DNA of 64,000 nt from Williamsia maris (GTDB lineage: Bacteria > Actinomycetota > Actinomycetes > Mycobacteriales > Mycobacteriaceae). The position numbers and the translations under genes are program-made. Location: contig NZ_JAMTCJ010000003.1 in the NCBI RefSeq assembly GCF_024171815.1, forward strand, positions 930,001-994,000. The letters are read 5' to 3'. The notes below the pieces were generated by a model. That model made no database searches, was not told the origin of the DNA, and saw nothing but the letters and a program-made list of their open reading frames with translations. Shown here piece after piece: positions 32,604-41,547 of the stretch (positions are counted from its first letter, which is position 1; each line of letters opens with the position of its first letter).

Positions 32604-34709
32604 TTACTCGCCCGTCGCCTTCGCGATGATTTCCTTCGCCACGTTCGCCGGAACCTCAGCGTACGAGTCGAACACCATGGAGTAGTTCGCCCGGCCCTGA
32701 GTCCTCGACCGGAGGTCTCCGATGTAGCCGAACATCTCCGACAGCGGGACCTGCGCCTTGACGATACGGGCACCGCTGCGCTCCTCCATGGCCTGGATCT
32801 GGCCACGGCGTGAGTTGAGGTCACCGATCACATCGCCCATGTAGTCCTCGGGCGTGATGACCTCGACGGCCATCAACGGTTCGAGGATGACGGGGCCGGC
32901 CATGCGGGCGGCCTCCTTCAGTGCCTGCGAACCGGCGATCTTGAACGCCATCTCCGAGGAGTCGACGTCGTGGTACTGGCCGTCGAGAAGCGAGAACTTC
33001 AGGTTGACCAGCGGGTAGCCGGCGAGCACGCCGTACTGCATGGCGTCCTGCGCACCGGCATCCACCGACGGGATGTACTCACGCGGGACACGACCACCGG
33101 AGACCGCGTTGACGAACTCGTAGGTCGCGCCGTCCTCGGCGTCGACCAACGGCTCGAGCTTGACGACGACCTTCGCGAACTGGCCCGATCCACCCGTCTG
33201 CTTCTTGTGGGTGAAGTCGTGCTTCTCGACCGTCTTGCGGATGGTCTCGCGGTAGGCCACCTGCGGCTTGCCAACGTTGGCCTCGACCTTGAACTCCCGC
33301 TTCATGCGGTCGACCAGGATGTCGAGGTGCAGCTCGCCCATACCGCCGATGACGGTCTGGCCGGTGTCCTCGTCCAGCTTCACCGAGAAGGTCGGATCCT
33401 CTTCGGCGAGCTTCTGGATCGCGGTGCCCAGCTTCTCCTGGTCGGACTTGGTCTTGGGCTCGATCGAGACCTGGATGACCGGGTCCGGGAAGGTCATCGA
33501 CTCGAGGATGACCTGGTTCTGCGGATCGCAGAGGGTGTCACCCGTCGTCGTGTCCTTGAGACCGATCACCGCGTAGATGTGACCCGCCGACGCGGTCGCG
33601 ATCGCGTTCTCCTTGTTGGAGTGCATCTGGAAGAGCTTGCCCAGACGCTCCTTCTTGCCCTTGGTCGAGTTGATGACCTGGGCACCGGAGTCGACCTTGC
33701 CCGAGTACACCCGGACGTAGGTCAGCTTGCCGAAGAAGGGGTGCGTCGCGATCTTGAACGCCAGCGCCGAGAACGGCTCGTCCGAGGACGGCTTGCGGGT
33801 GAGGATCTTCTCCTCGTCGCCGGGCGCGTGGCCCTGCACCGACTCGACGTCCAGCGGGGACGGGAGGTAGTCGATCACGGCGTCGAGCATGGGCTGCACA
33901 CCCTTGTTCTTGAACGCCGAACCGCACAGCACCGGGTAGATCTCGGAGTTCACCGTCATCTTGCGGATGGCGGCCTTGACCTCGTCGATCGTCAGCGGCT
34001 CGCCGCCGAAATGCTTCTCCAGCAGGGCCTCGTCGGACTCGGCGACGGTCTCGAGGAGCTCCTCGCGGTACTGCTCAGCGCTCTCGAGCAGCTCCTCGGG
34101 GATGTCGATGGTCTCGTAGGACTCACCGAGCTTGGTCTCGCCGCGCCAGACCTTGGCCTTCATCTCGACCAGGTCGACGATGCCCTCGAAGCCGCCTTCG
34201 GAGCCGATCGGCAGCTGGATCACCAACGGCTTGGCGCCGAGGCGGTCCTTGATGGTCTGCACGGTGTAGTAGAAATCCGCACCGAGCTTGTCCATCTTGT
34301 TGACGAAGCAGATACGCGGCACGTCGTACTTGTCGGCCTGTCGCCAGACCTGCTCCGACTGCGGCTCGACACCCTCTTTGCCGTCGAACACCGCGACCGC
34401 GCCGTCGAGCACGCGCAGCGACCGCTCGACCTCGACGGTGAAGTCGACGTGACCGGGGGTGTCGATGATGTTGATCTGGTTGTCGTTCCAGAAGCAGGTG
34501 GTGGCAGCAGAGGTGATCGTGATGCCACGCTCCTGCTCCTGCTCCATCCAGTCCATGGTGGCTGCGCCGTCGTGGACCTCACCGATCTTGTAGGAGATAC
34601 CGGTGTAGAAGAGGATGCGCTCGGTGGTGGTGGTCTTGCCGGCATCGATGTGGGCCATGATGCCGATGTTGCGGACCTTGTTGAGGTCGGTCAGCACGTC
34701 CTGTGCCAC
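32604..34709 (-). CDS. fusA: Elongation factor G
   Basis: A 701-residue translocase GTPase that moves tRNAs and mRNA after peptide transfer and, with RRF, recycles ribosomes. G1 is AHIDAGKTT, switch EQERGITI, G3 DTPGHVDF and G4 NKMDKLG. All five domains are present, with the domain IV tip around [12 protein letters not shown] and domain V ending in ATGE. It lies 89 bp after rpsG. Nothing in the sequence suggests it is the FusB/LepA or EF-G2 paralogue, as it sits in the canonical str position. Confidence 0.99.
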   Translation of the reverse strand: MAQDVLTDLNKVRNIGIMAHIDAGKTTTTERILFYTGISYKIGEVHDGAATMDWMEQEQERGITITSAATTCFWNDNQINIIDTPGHVDFTVEVERSLRVLDGAVAVFDGKEGVEPQSEQVWRQADKYDVPRICFVNKMDKLGADFYYTVQTIKDRLGAKPLVIQLPIGSEGGFEGIVDLVEMKAKVWRGETKLGESYETIDIPEELLESAEQYREELLETVAESDEALLEKHFGGEPLTIDEVKAAIRKMTVNSEIYPVLCGSAFKNKGVQPMLDAVIDYLPSPLDVESVQGHAPGDEEKILTRKPSSDEPFSALAFKIATHPFFGKLTYVRVYSGKVDSGAQVINSTKGKKERLGKLFQMHSNKENAIATASAGHIYAVIGLKDTTTGDTLCDPQNQVILESMTFPDPVIQVSIEPKTKSDQEKLGTAIQKLAEEDPTFSVKLDEDTGQTVIGGMGELHLDILVDRMKREFKVEANVGKPQVAYRETIRKTVEKHDFTHKKQTGGSGQFAKVVVKLEPLVDAEDGATYEFVNAVSGGRVPREYIPSVDAGAQDAMQYGVLAGYPLVNLKFSLLDGQYHDVDSSEMAFKIAGSQALKEAARMAGPVILEPLMAVEVITPEDYMGDVIGDLNSRRGQIQAMEERSGARIVKAQVPLSEMFGYIGDLRSRTQGRANYSMVFDSYAEVPANVAKEIIAKATGE

Positions 34710-34798
34710 TTATCTGCCTCGCTTTTTCGCGTAGAGATCTTCGGGGTTGATGGACGGCCCGACGGTGACCCGGATGGATCACCGTCAGACCGCAGCTG

Positions 34799-35269
34799 TC
34801 ACCAGCGGTAGTGCGCGAACGCCCGGTTGGCCTCAGCCATCTTGTGGGTGTCCTCACGGCGCTTGACTGCGGCACCGAGACCGTTGCTGGCATCGAGCAG
34901 TTCGTTGGCCAGGCGCTCGACCATCGTCTTCTCGCGACGCTGCCGGCTGAACGTGACCAGCCAGCGGAGGGCGAGGGTGTTGGCGCGGTTGGGCTTGACC
35001 TCGATGGGCACCTGGTAGGTGGCACCACCGACGCGGCGGCTCTTGACCTCGAGGGCGGGCTTGACGTTGTCGAGCGCGCGCTTGAGCGTGATGACCGGAT
35101 CGGTGCCGGTCTTCTCGCGAGCCTGCTCGAGCGCCTGGTAGACGATGCGCTCGGCGGTCGACTTCTTGCCGTCCAGGAGGATCTTGTTCACCAGCTGGGT
35201 GACCAGCGGCGAGCTGTAGACCGGGTCGTTGACGAGGGGGCGCTTCGGGGCGGGTCCTTTACGTGGCAT
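34799..35269 (-). CDS. rpsG: 30S ribosomal protein S7
   Basis: A 156-residue primary-binding protein that organises the 16S rRNA 3' major domain and contacts the E-site tRNA. Recognisable features are the [11 protein letters not shown] basic tail, the [14 protein letters not shown] hairpin, and the C-terminal [13 protein letters not shown]. The ATG overlaps the rpsL stop by one base (TGATG), giving translational coupling. In E. coli S7 represses its operon; whether it does here is unknown. Confidence 0.99.
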   Translation of the reverse strand: MPRKGPAPKRPLVNDPVYSSPLVTQLVNKILLDGKKSTAERIVYQALEQAREKTGTDPVITLKRALDNVKPALEVKSRRVGGATYQVPIEVKPNRANTLALRWLVTFSRQRREKTMVERLANELLDASNGLGAAVKRREDTHKMAEANRAFAHYRW

Positions 35270-35643
35270 CAGCCCTTCTCCTTCTTCGCGCCGTACTTGC
35301 TGCGTCCCTGCTTGCGGGCCTTGACGCCCTGGGTGTCGAGCGAACCGCGGATGACCTTGTAACGCACACCCGGGAGGTCCTTCACACGACCACCGCGGAC
35401 GAGCACCATCGAGTGCTCCTGCAGGTTGTGGCCTTCACCGGGGATGTAGGCGGTCACCTCGACCGAGCTGGTGAGGCGCACGCGGGCGACCTTACGCAGA
35501 GCGGAGTTCGGCTTCTTGGGGGTTGTCGTGTACACGCGAGTGCACACACCGCGGCGCTGCGGGCTGCCCTTGAGCGCTGCCGTCTTCTGCTTGGCAGGCT
35601 TGTCGTGGCGGCCCTTGCGGACCAGCTGGTTGATAGTTGGCAC
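35269..35643 (-). CDS. rpsL: 30S ribosomal protein S12
   Basis: A 124-residue decoding-centre protein. The GTG start at 35643 has AGAGGA 10 nt upstream. The conserved loops [12 protein letters not shown] (including the lysine mutated in streptomycin resistance, wild-type here) and [10 protein letters not shown] are intact, as is the [11 protein letters not shown] segment. It is the first gene of the str operon, whose promoter must lie in the 35644-36061 spacer. Confidence 0.99.
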   Translation of the reverse strand: MPTINQLVRKGRHDKPAKQKTAALKGSPQRRGVCTRVYTTTPKKPNSALRKVARVRLTSSVEVTAYIPGEGHNLQEHSMVLVRGGRVKDLPGVRYKVIRGSLDTQGVKARKQGRSKYGAKKEKG

Positions 35644-36061
35644 TGAAAGTCAATCCTCTGTGTTGGCGTTCGTGATGTGTCTCTGTGGTTGGTGCTCCGG
35701 ACAGACATTCGGATCGATGAGATCCGAGGTCTCCACAGATCGCCCCATCAGGCCCGAAAGCGCTGATCAGTCGTTGTTTCGCTCCCCCACTACCGGGCGT
35801 GTCGGACACGCTGGCGAGTGGGTTGGCACCTCAGTTCGTCGCATACGCTCGAAGCCGGGAATCCCGACGGCGAATGTGGGCATACGAACTCGCCCGGCAG
35901 TTGCCAGGCACCAGCGGTCAACTGTACCGACAGCGCCAGGTGAGGTCAAAAATCGCACGGGACGTCAGCCGGTGTTCAGATGAACGCCATGCCGGGGTCA
36001 TCGATTCCCGACGTCCCGGGGTGATCGGCATCGACTAGTTAGTGCCACTAATGTCGTTGTC
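35644..36061. promoter_or_regulatory. Divergent spacer between rpsL and a glycosyltransferase; str promoter region
   Basis: This 418-bp stretch shows no convincing gene. A short open frame at 35799-36038 lacks a ribosome site and any recognisable motif. It should contain the str operon promoter (minus strand) and, at its right end, the glycosyltransferase promoter. I see no clear consensus -35/-10 pair for rpsL by eye. Confidence 0.5.
36039..36051. promoter_or_regulatory. TTAGTG-C-CACTAA operator overlapping a leaderless promoter
   Basis: A perfect 6+6 inverted repeat around one base, directly followed by and overlapping TAATGT (36049-36054), a good -10 hexamer 7 bp before the GTG at 36062. 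A MarR- or TetR-type repressor bound here would cover the -10 of the glycosyltransferase gene. Confidence 0.55.
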
Positions 36062-37186
36062 GTGGATCTCCTCTTCTCCTCACTCGCGGCCTACGGCCAC
36101 ACCTTCCCGCTGATCCCGCTGGCGCGTGCCGCGCAGCAGGCCGGCCATCGCGTCCACTGGGCGACCGGCGACGGGATGCACCGCGTCCTGGGCGAACTCG
36201 GCTTCGAGACCGCGACCGCGGGTACCTCGATCGCCGACGCCTTCGAGCAGGTGGTCGCGGCCGACGGATCGGTGTCGTCCACGGCGGAGCTCAAGGCGAA
36301 CACCGAGGGGCACCGGGACCTGATCGACCGGGCGTTCGGCGAGATCATCCCGCGGTCGTTCGCGACCGACCTCGCGCCGATCCTCGACCGGGTCCGGCCG
36401 GACGCGGTCATCGCCGAGGCGGGCAACTTCGGAGCCGTCGAGGCTGCGGGTGCCGCCGGGATCCCGGTCGTCGTCCACGGCATCGGACGGGGGTTCGGGT
36501 TCGGCCGCGACATCGCCGACGCACCCCTGCTCGACATCTTCCCCGCATCGCTCCAGGAGCCCGCCGTGGTGCGCCGCGCCGGTCGCATCCCGTTGCGTCC
36601 GACCGCCTTCGCCCCCGACGGCCCGCTGCCCGCCGTCGTCACCGACGACTCCGATCTCCGTCCCCTCGTCTACGTGACGCTGGGTACCGAGTTCGGCGAC
36701 GCACGGATCCTCGCCGCCGCGGTCACCTCGATCGCGTCGCTGGGCGTGCGCGTGTTGTTGGCCCTCGGGCCGTCGGTCTCGCGTGAGGCGCTCGGTGTCG
36801 TCCCCGAGGCGGTACACGTGGCCGACTGGGTTCCGCAGGCGGCCGTGCTCCCGCACGCCTCGGCGATCGTCCACCACGGCGGCGCGGGGACCACGCTGGC
36901 CGCGCTCGCCGCCGGCCTGCCACAACTCGTGCTCCCCCAGGGTGCCGACCAGTTCCGCAACGCCGACGCCGTGGTCTCCGGGGGCCTCGGTCGAGCGCTG
37001 CTCGGCGCCCAGACCACGCCGCTCGGCATCCGGTCGGCGGTCGAGGAGCTGCTCGACCCGGCCGCGTTGATCACCCGCGCCTGCGCGGTGATGGTCGACG
37101 AGATCGAGGCCATGCCCTCGCCGCAGGCGGTCGTGGCCGACCTTCCCGCCCTGCTCACACGACACACCGACGCCGCCTCGGCCTAG
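36062..37186 (+). CDS. GT1-family (UGT-like) glycosyltransferase
   Basis: A 374-residue GT-B fold enzyme. The N-terminal acceptor domain starts MDLLFSSLAAYGHTFPLIPLARAAQQAGH, typical of macrolide- and sterol-type UGTs. The C-terminal donor domain has YVTLGTEFGD, VADWVPQAAVLPHASAIVHHGGAGTT and GLPQLVLPQGADQF, the nucleotide-sugar motif with the diagnostic HGGAGT. The acceptor is unknown; relatives glycosylate antibiotics and lipids. The GTG start has no Shine-Dalgarno but sits 7 bp after a -10-like TAATGT, suggesting a leaderless mRNA. A palindromic repeat 20 bp after its stop can serve as terminator. Confidence 0.85.
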   Translation: MDLLFSSLAAYGHTFPLIPLARAAQQAGHRVHWATGDGMHRVLGELGFETATAGTSIADAFEQVVAADGSVSSTAELKANTEGHRDLIDRAFGEIIPRSFATDLAPILDRVRPDAVIAEAGNFGAVEAAGAAGIPVVVHGIGRGFGFGRDIADAPLLDIFPASLQEPAVVRRAGRIPLRPTAFAPDGPLPAVVTDDSDLRPLVYVTLGTEFGDARILAAAVTSIASLGVRVLLALGPSVSREALGVVPEAVHVADWVPQAAVLPHASAIVHHGGAGTTLAALAAGLPQLVLPQGADQFRNADAVVSGGLGRALLGAQTTPLGIRSAVEELLDPAALITRACAVMVDEIEAMPSPQAVVADLPALLTRHTDAASA

Positions 37187-37205
37187 CGCCCGGCGAACCG
37201 CGTCT

Positions 37206-37263
37206 CCGCGCCGAACTCACGAATCCGCGTCGTGCCCGGCGCGGATTCGTGAGTTGGGCGCGG
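37206..37263. repeat. Palindromic repeat, copy 1 (left of the AbiEi/DUF559-like gene)
   Basis: A 58-bp hairpin with arms around AACTCACGAATCCGCG and CGCGGATTCGTGAGTT. The right 26 bases (37238-37263) are identical to 38269-38294. The left arm matches copy 2 with a few changes. It lies between the glycosyltransferase stop and the start of the next gene and may also terminate transcription. Confidence 0.85.
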
Positions 37264-37274
37264 GTTCTGTTCCG

Positions 37275-38234
37275 ATGGCACCGAATCGGTCCCCGCTGCG
37301 TCCGAGTGAGGTGAATTCATTCCCCATCGATCGTCATGGCCTCGTCCACCGCAGCAACGCAGTCCAGAGCGGGCACACCGACGCACAGCTCGCCAGGGCC
37401 GTCGCCGCAGGCGAACTCACCCGCGTCATGCGCGGCGTCTTCACCCACCGCTCAGATCGGACGCCCGAACAAGCCCACCGATTGATGGGCATCGCCACCG
37501 GGTCACCAGACGGTTCGGTTGTGGTGAGTCATCAGAGCGCGGCGACGCTGCACCGACTCGAGATGCTCCGACCTCAGCTCCGGCGCGTCCATCTCACCGT
37601 CGGAAACGGCGTGAAAGCGCATCGGACCGCGGTCCGACACGAGCACGAAGCACACCTGGCGGATCACGAGGTCACGACCATCGACGGCGTGCTGGTCACG
37701 TCGCTCGAGCGCACGGCTGTCGACGTCGCCCGCACGACCAGCATGGGTTTTGCGGGGGCCCTTGCTGTTCTGGACTCGGCGTTGCGGCTGGGTGCCGATC
37801 GGAGCGTGATGGCGTCGATGATGCTGACCGCGCGCCGTGGGGTCGCCCAGGCCCGGCGGGCGTTACACCACGCCGACGGCAACGCCGAGAACCCCGGCGA
37901 ATCGTGGAGCCGAGCGCAGATGATCAACGCGGGTCTGCCGCCGGCACGCCTACAACACAGATTTCGTTCGTCGACAGGCGAACTGCTCGCACGAACCGAT
38001 TTCGATTGGGCGGGGCTCCTGGTCGGCGAGTTCGACGGGATGGTCAAGTACCAGAAGCTTCTCCGGCCCGGGGAGACACCATTCGACGCGATGCGACGCG
38101 AGAAGGAACGCGAGGACGCGTTGCGGCGCGCGGGGATCATGGTGATCCGATGGACCTGGACAGATCTGGAGCGTGGCCGCGTTGTGCCCATGGTTCGCGA
38201 TTGGCTCCTCAGGTTCCGACTCGTTACAGCCTGA
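37275..38234 (+). CDS. AbiEi-like winged-helix plus DUF559/Vsr-like nuclease-fold protein
   Basis: A 319-residue protein, taking the ATG at 37275 (GTG at 37311 is the alternative). Residues about 20-75 (HTDAQLARAVAAGELTRVMRGVFTH) are the winged-helix domain found at the N-terminus of type IV antitoxin AbiEi proteins. The middle part (ATGSPDGSVVVSHQSAATLHRL) continues that family. The C-terminus has GEFDGMVKY, then EREDALRRAGIMVIRWTWTDL, the E/D-x-K and hydrophobic strand pattern of Vsr/DUF559 PD-(D/E)XK-fold proteins. No AbiEii toxin gene is adjacent. Function is unknown. Such genes are abundant in actinomycetes. It is bracketed by two copies of one palindromic repeat. Confidence 0.75.
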   Translation: MAPNRSPLRPSEVNSFPIDRHGLVHRSNAVQSGHTDAQLARAVAAGELTRVMRGVFTHRSDRTPEQAHRLMGIATGSPDGSVVVSHQSAATLHRLEMLRPQLRRVHLTVGNGVKAHRTAVRHEHEAHLADHEVTTIDGVLVTSLERTAVDVARTTSMGFAGALAVLDSALRLGADRSVMASMMLTARRGVAQARRALHHADGNAENPGESWSRAQMINAGLPPARLQHRFRSSTGELLARTDFDWAGLLVGEFDGMVKYQKLLRPGETPFDAMRREKEREDALRRAGIMVIRWTWTDLERGRVVPMVRDWLLRFRLVTA

Positions 38235-38235
38235 A

Positions 38236-38294
38236 CCCGCGCTCAACTCACGAACCCGCATCATGCGCGGCGCGGATTCGTGAGTTGGGCGCGG
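38236..38294. repeat. Palindromic repeat, copy 2 (right of the AbiEi/DUF559-like gene)
   Basis: It begins 2 bp after the stop codon of the gene. Arms contain AACTCACGAACCCGC and GCGGATTCGTGAGTT. The right 26 bases are identical to copy 1. Same orientation as copy 1, so the two form a direct pair of hairpins around one gene. Confidence 0.85.
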
Positions 38295-38335
38295 ACGCGT
38301 ACCCGCGCCGCGGATGTCCGAATGAGGTGTAGAAC

Positions 38336-39976
38336 GTGGGTGTGGCCCACGACACAGTTGTCCGGACACCGAGCCCCGGCGACTCACCCGCGCCTCGCGA
38401 CGAGATCGCCCGATCCTGGGAGCGGTCGCGGAGCAGCGGACTGCGCCCGACCGACTCCCTCGAGCAGTTCTCCGTGTCCGATGTCGACCGCCGCAGCCGC
38501 CTGCTCGCCGCCGCCGAACCCGTCCTCGACCGCATGGAGTCGATGCTGGCGCGCACCCGCTACTGCGTCCTGCTCTCCGATCGCGACGCGCGGCTGGTCG
38601 ACCTGCGCTTCGGCTCGCACCAGGTACGTGACGCGGTCACCGCGACCGGCACCGTCCTGGGACGGCCGTTCAGCGAGGAGACCTCGGGAACCAACTCGAT
38701 CGCGACGGTGCACGAACTGCGTGTCCCGGTCGCCGTCCGCGGCGACGAGCACTACATCGACGCGATGAAGGGGTTCAGCTGCTACGGCCACCCGTTGATC
38801 CATCCGGTGACCCGCCGTATCGAGGGCGTTCTCGACATCACGTACCTCGTCGACGAGGACAACCCGCTGCTGCAGCCACTGCTCGTGCAGTCGGCCACCG
38901 ACATCCAGAGCCGACTCCTCGAGGAGACCCGCTGGAGCGAGCAGTTGTTGTTCGCCGCGTTCCAACGCAGCAACGCCGCGCGCCGGGGTGCCCCGGTGAT
39001 CGCGATGGCCGACGAGATCCTGCTCGAGAACACCAGCGCGTCGGCGCTGATCTGCGCGGAGGACCACGCCGCCCTGCGCGCGCAGATCGAGGGCTCGACG
39101 CGCCGCGACGGCACCATCGAGTCGATGTCGCTGCGCGGCGGGCAACCCGTGCGCATCCGTTGGGAGCGTCCGGTGTCCGGGGCCGGGGTCGTCGTGGAGA
39201 TCGACATGGTCGACGCCCCCACGGTCATCGATGCGATGGCCCGACGTCCCAGCGCGCGCACGGCGGCGGTGATCGGCGAGCCGGGCTCGGGTCGGACCAC
39301 CGCGCTGACCGAGTGGGCCGGCGCGTGCCCCGTCGACCGATTCGATGCCGCGGACCTCGCCGTCGGCGACCCGACCGGGTGGCTGACCGGCATCGTCTCC
39401 CGGCTCGACGACGGCGACGCCACGGTCGTCGTCGAGAACGTGCACCTGCTCGCCGAACTCATGGCCTGCGCGCTCACCGCCGCGATCGCGACAGGGGTCG
39501 CGCGGGTGGGGATCTCGTCGAACCCACTCGGCGACACCGCCTTCGAACGCAGGCGTCTGGTGACGGGGTGCCGGGAGCAGACCACGATGACGCCGCTGCG
39601 GCTGCGGCGCCACGAGATCCCGTCGATTGCCCGGACGATGCTGGCCCGACACGGCCACGACCTGCACTTCACACCCGCGGCGATCACCGCGCTGGTCGGC
39701 TATGACTGGCCGGGGAACCTCGCCGAGTTGTCCGACGAGATCGACGACCTCGTCGGACAACGATCCGCAGGGGCGATCACCGACCGGGACCTGATCCGGC
39801 CGACGCGACCGACCCCCACGGACTGCGACCGCAACCCCATCGACACCGCGCTGCACGAGGCGATCACCAACGAGCTGCACCGGCACGGTGGCAACAAGAA
39901 GGCCACCGCCGACCACCTCGGGATCAGCCGGACCACGCTCTACAAGCGGATGCGCGACCTGCACATCCCCGGCTGA
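38336..39976 (+). CDS. AcoR-like transcriptional activator (GAF - degenerate AAA - Fis HTH)
   Basis: A 546-residue regulator. Residues 1-60 (RDEIARSWERSRSSGL) and a GAF domain at about 60-200 with RPFSEETSGTNSI and FSCYGHPLIHPVTRRIEGVLD match AcoR-type activators of alcohol and acetoin catabolism. The AAA module keeps a P-loop, GEPGSGRTT (about 316-324), but Walker B is VVVENVH and the GAFTGA loop that contacts sigma-54 is absent, as expected in an actinobacterium. A Fis-type HTH with HLGISRTTLYKRMRDL ends the protein. GTG start with GAGG 8 nt upstream. It probably activates the downstream aldehyde and alcohol dehydrogenase genes. Confidence 0.85.
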   Translation: MGVAHDTVVRTPSPGDSPAPRDEIARSWERSRSSGLRPTDSLEQFSVSDVDRRSRLLAAAEPVLDRMESMLARTRYCVLLSDRDARLVDLRFGSHQVRDAVTATGTVLGRPFSEETSGTNSIATVHELRVPVAVRGDEHYIDAMKGFSCYGHPLIHPVTRRIEGVLDITYLVDEDNPLLQPLLVQSATDIQSRLLEETRWSEQLLFAAFQRSNAARRGAPVIAMADEILLENTSASALICAEDHAALRAQIEGSTRRDGTIESMSLRGGQPVRIRWERPVSGAGVVVEIDMVDAPTVIDAMARRPSARTAAVIGEPGSGRTTALTEWAGACPVDRFDAADLAVGDPTGWLTGIVSRLDDGDATVVVENVHLLAELMACALTAAIATGVARVGISSNPLGDTAFERRRLVTGCREQTTMTPLRLRRHEIPSIARTMLARHGHDLHFTPAAITALVGYDWPGNLAELSDEIDDLVGQRSAGAITDRDLIRPTRPTPTDCDRNPIDTALHEAITNELHRHGGNKKATADHLGISRTTLYKRMRDLHIPG

Positions 39977-40005
39977 GCGAGAACGTCCAGAATCTGAACA
40001 CCCAT

Positions 40006-40029
40006 CCACAGTGACGGCTATCACAGTGG
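40006..40029. promoter_or_regulatory. Inverted repeat in the aldehyde dehydrogenase leader
   Basis: CCACAGTGA (40006-40014) and TCACAGTGG (40021-40029) form an inverted repeat with one mismatched pair around a 6-bp centre, ending 4 bp before the ATG at 40034. It may be a binding site for the AcoR-like activator or an RNA hairpin masking the start. Confidence 0.45.
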
Positions 40030-40033
40030 ACAG

Positions 40034-41497
40034 ATGACTGTTACCACCGACAAACCAGCGCACACCGACACGTTGTTCATCGACGGCGGGTGGGCGACGC
40101 CCCATTCGTCGTCACGGATCGAGGTCCGTTCGGCCAGCACCGAGGAGATCATCGGTTCCGTCCCGGAGGCCGACGAGGCCGACGTCGACGATGCGGTCGC
40201 GGCCGCGAACCGCGCGTTCGCCGACACCGACGGGTGGAGTCACTGGGATCCGTCGCGCCGCGCCGACGCTCTCGACCGGCTCGCCGACGAGTACGAGAAG
40301 CGCGCCGAGGACCTCGCGCAGGCCGTCTCGTCGCAGAACGGCATGCCGATCTCCATCGCACGCCAACTCGAGGGCGGGTTCCCGATCGCGCTGATGCGCT
40401 ACTACGCCGGGCTCGCGCGGACGAACTCGTTCGAGGAGACCAACCCGCATATGCTCGGCGGCACCACCACGGTGACACGCGAGCCGATCGGCGTGGTCGG
40501 CGCGATCGTCCCGTGGAACTTCCCCCTGACGCTGGCGGCGTTCAAGTACGCACCGGCGCTCGCCGCCGGCTGCACCCTGGTCATCAAGCCGTCACCCGAG
40601 ACCGTTCTCGATTCGGTCATCTTCGCCGAAGCCGTTGTCGCAGCCGGGATCCCGGCCGGAGTCATCAACATCGTCCCCGGGGGCCGCGAGGTCGGCGCCT
40701 ACCTCGTCGGCCATCCCGGCATCGACAAGGTCGCCTTCACCGGATCGACCGCCGCCGGCCGCACCATCGCCGAACAGTGCGGCCGACTGCTCCGCCCGGT
40801 CACCCTGGAACTCGGCGGCAAGTCCGCGACGATCATCCTCGACGACGCGAACCTCGACCTCGCCACGATCGGCGAGAACCTCTTCGGCGCGACGTTCCTC
40901 AACAACGGCCAGACCTGCTTCCTCGGTACCCGCGTGCTCGCACCACGGAGCCGCTACGACGAGGTCGTGGGCATGTTCGAGGCGTTCGCCAACTCCCTCG
41001 CGGTGGGTGACGCACTCGACCCGGCCACCCAGATCGGCCCGATGGCCAGTGCGCGCCAACGTGATCGCGTCGAGGGCTACATCGCGAAGGGCAGCGGCGA
41101 CGGTGCGCGACTCGTGACCGGCGGCGGTCGGCCGAGCGACCTCGACAAGGGCTGGTTCGTGCAGCCGACGATCTTCGCCGACGTCGACAACCACCACACC
41201 ATCGCGCAGGAGGAGATCTTCGGTCCGGTGCTGTCGGTCATCCCCTACGGCGAGGAGTCCGAGGCGATCTCGTTGGCCAACGACACCGACTTCGGGCTCG
41301 GGGGCTCGGTGTGGACGGCCGACGACGACCACGGACTCGAGGTCGCACGCAAGATCCGCACCGGGACCATCGGCGTCAACCGCTACATGGTCGATCCCTC
41401 CGCGCCGTTCGGCGGCGTCAAGGACAGCGGAATCGGCCGTGAACTCGGGCCCGACGCCATGCACGCCTACCAGGCGATCAAGTCCATCTACCGCTGA
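40034..41497 (+). CDS. NAD(P)-dependent aldehyde dehydrogenase
   Basis: A 487-residue enzyme of the ALDH superfamily that oxidises an aldehyde to the acid. Catalytic Cys295 lies in NNGQTCFLG and general base Glu259 in LELGGKS. The NAD region has IVPWNFPLT and AFTGSTAAG, and PFGGVKDSGIGRELG closes the C-terminus. The ATG at 40034 is 57 bp after the AcoR-like gene and its stop is 50 bp before the alcohol dehydrogenase. The pair can carry an alcohol to a carboxylic acid in two steps. The substrate is not specified by sequence. Confidence 0.93.
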   Translation: MTVTTDKPAHTDTLFIDGGWATPHSSSRIEVRSASTEEIIGSVPEADEADVDDAVAAANRAFADTDGWSHWDPSRRADALDRLADEYEKRAEDLAQAVSSQNGMPISIARQLEGGFPIALMRYYAGLARTNSFEETNPHMLGGTTTVTREPIGVVGAIVPWNFPLTLAAFKYAPALAAGCTLVIKPSPETVLDSVIFAEAVVAAGIPAGVINIVPGGREVGAYLVGHPGIDKVAFTGSTAAGRTIAEQCGRLLRPVTLELGGKSATIILDDANLDLATIGENLFGATFLNNGQTCFLGTRVLAPRSRYDEVVGMFEAFANSLAVGDALDPATQIGPMASARQRDRVEGYIAKGSGDGARLVTGGGRPSDLDKGWFVQPTIFADVDNHHTIAQEEIFGPVLSVIPYGEESEAISLANDTDFGLGGSVWTADDDHGLEVARKIRTGTIGVNRYMVDPSAPFGGVKDSGIGRELGPDAMHAYQAIKSIYR

Positions 41498-41547
41498 CCG
41501 CACCCACCGACCGTCAACCGATGTACCGATAAGGGAGGACTTCGACG

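Noticed and set aside
35799-36038. Possible 79-residue gene in the rpsL upstream spacer
   Set aside because: No ribosome binding site, no recognisable motif, and it lies in what must be the str promoter region.
37275-38234. Complete AbiE toxin-antitoxin system
   Set aside because: Only an AbiEi-like N-terminal domain is present; there is no adjacent AbiEii nucleotidyltransferase gene, and the C-terminus is a DUF559/Vsr-like domain instead.
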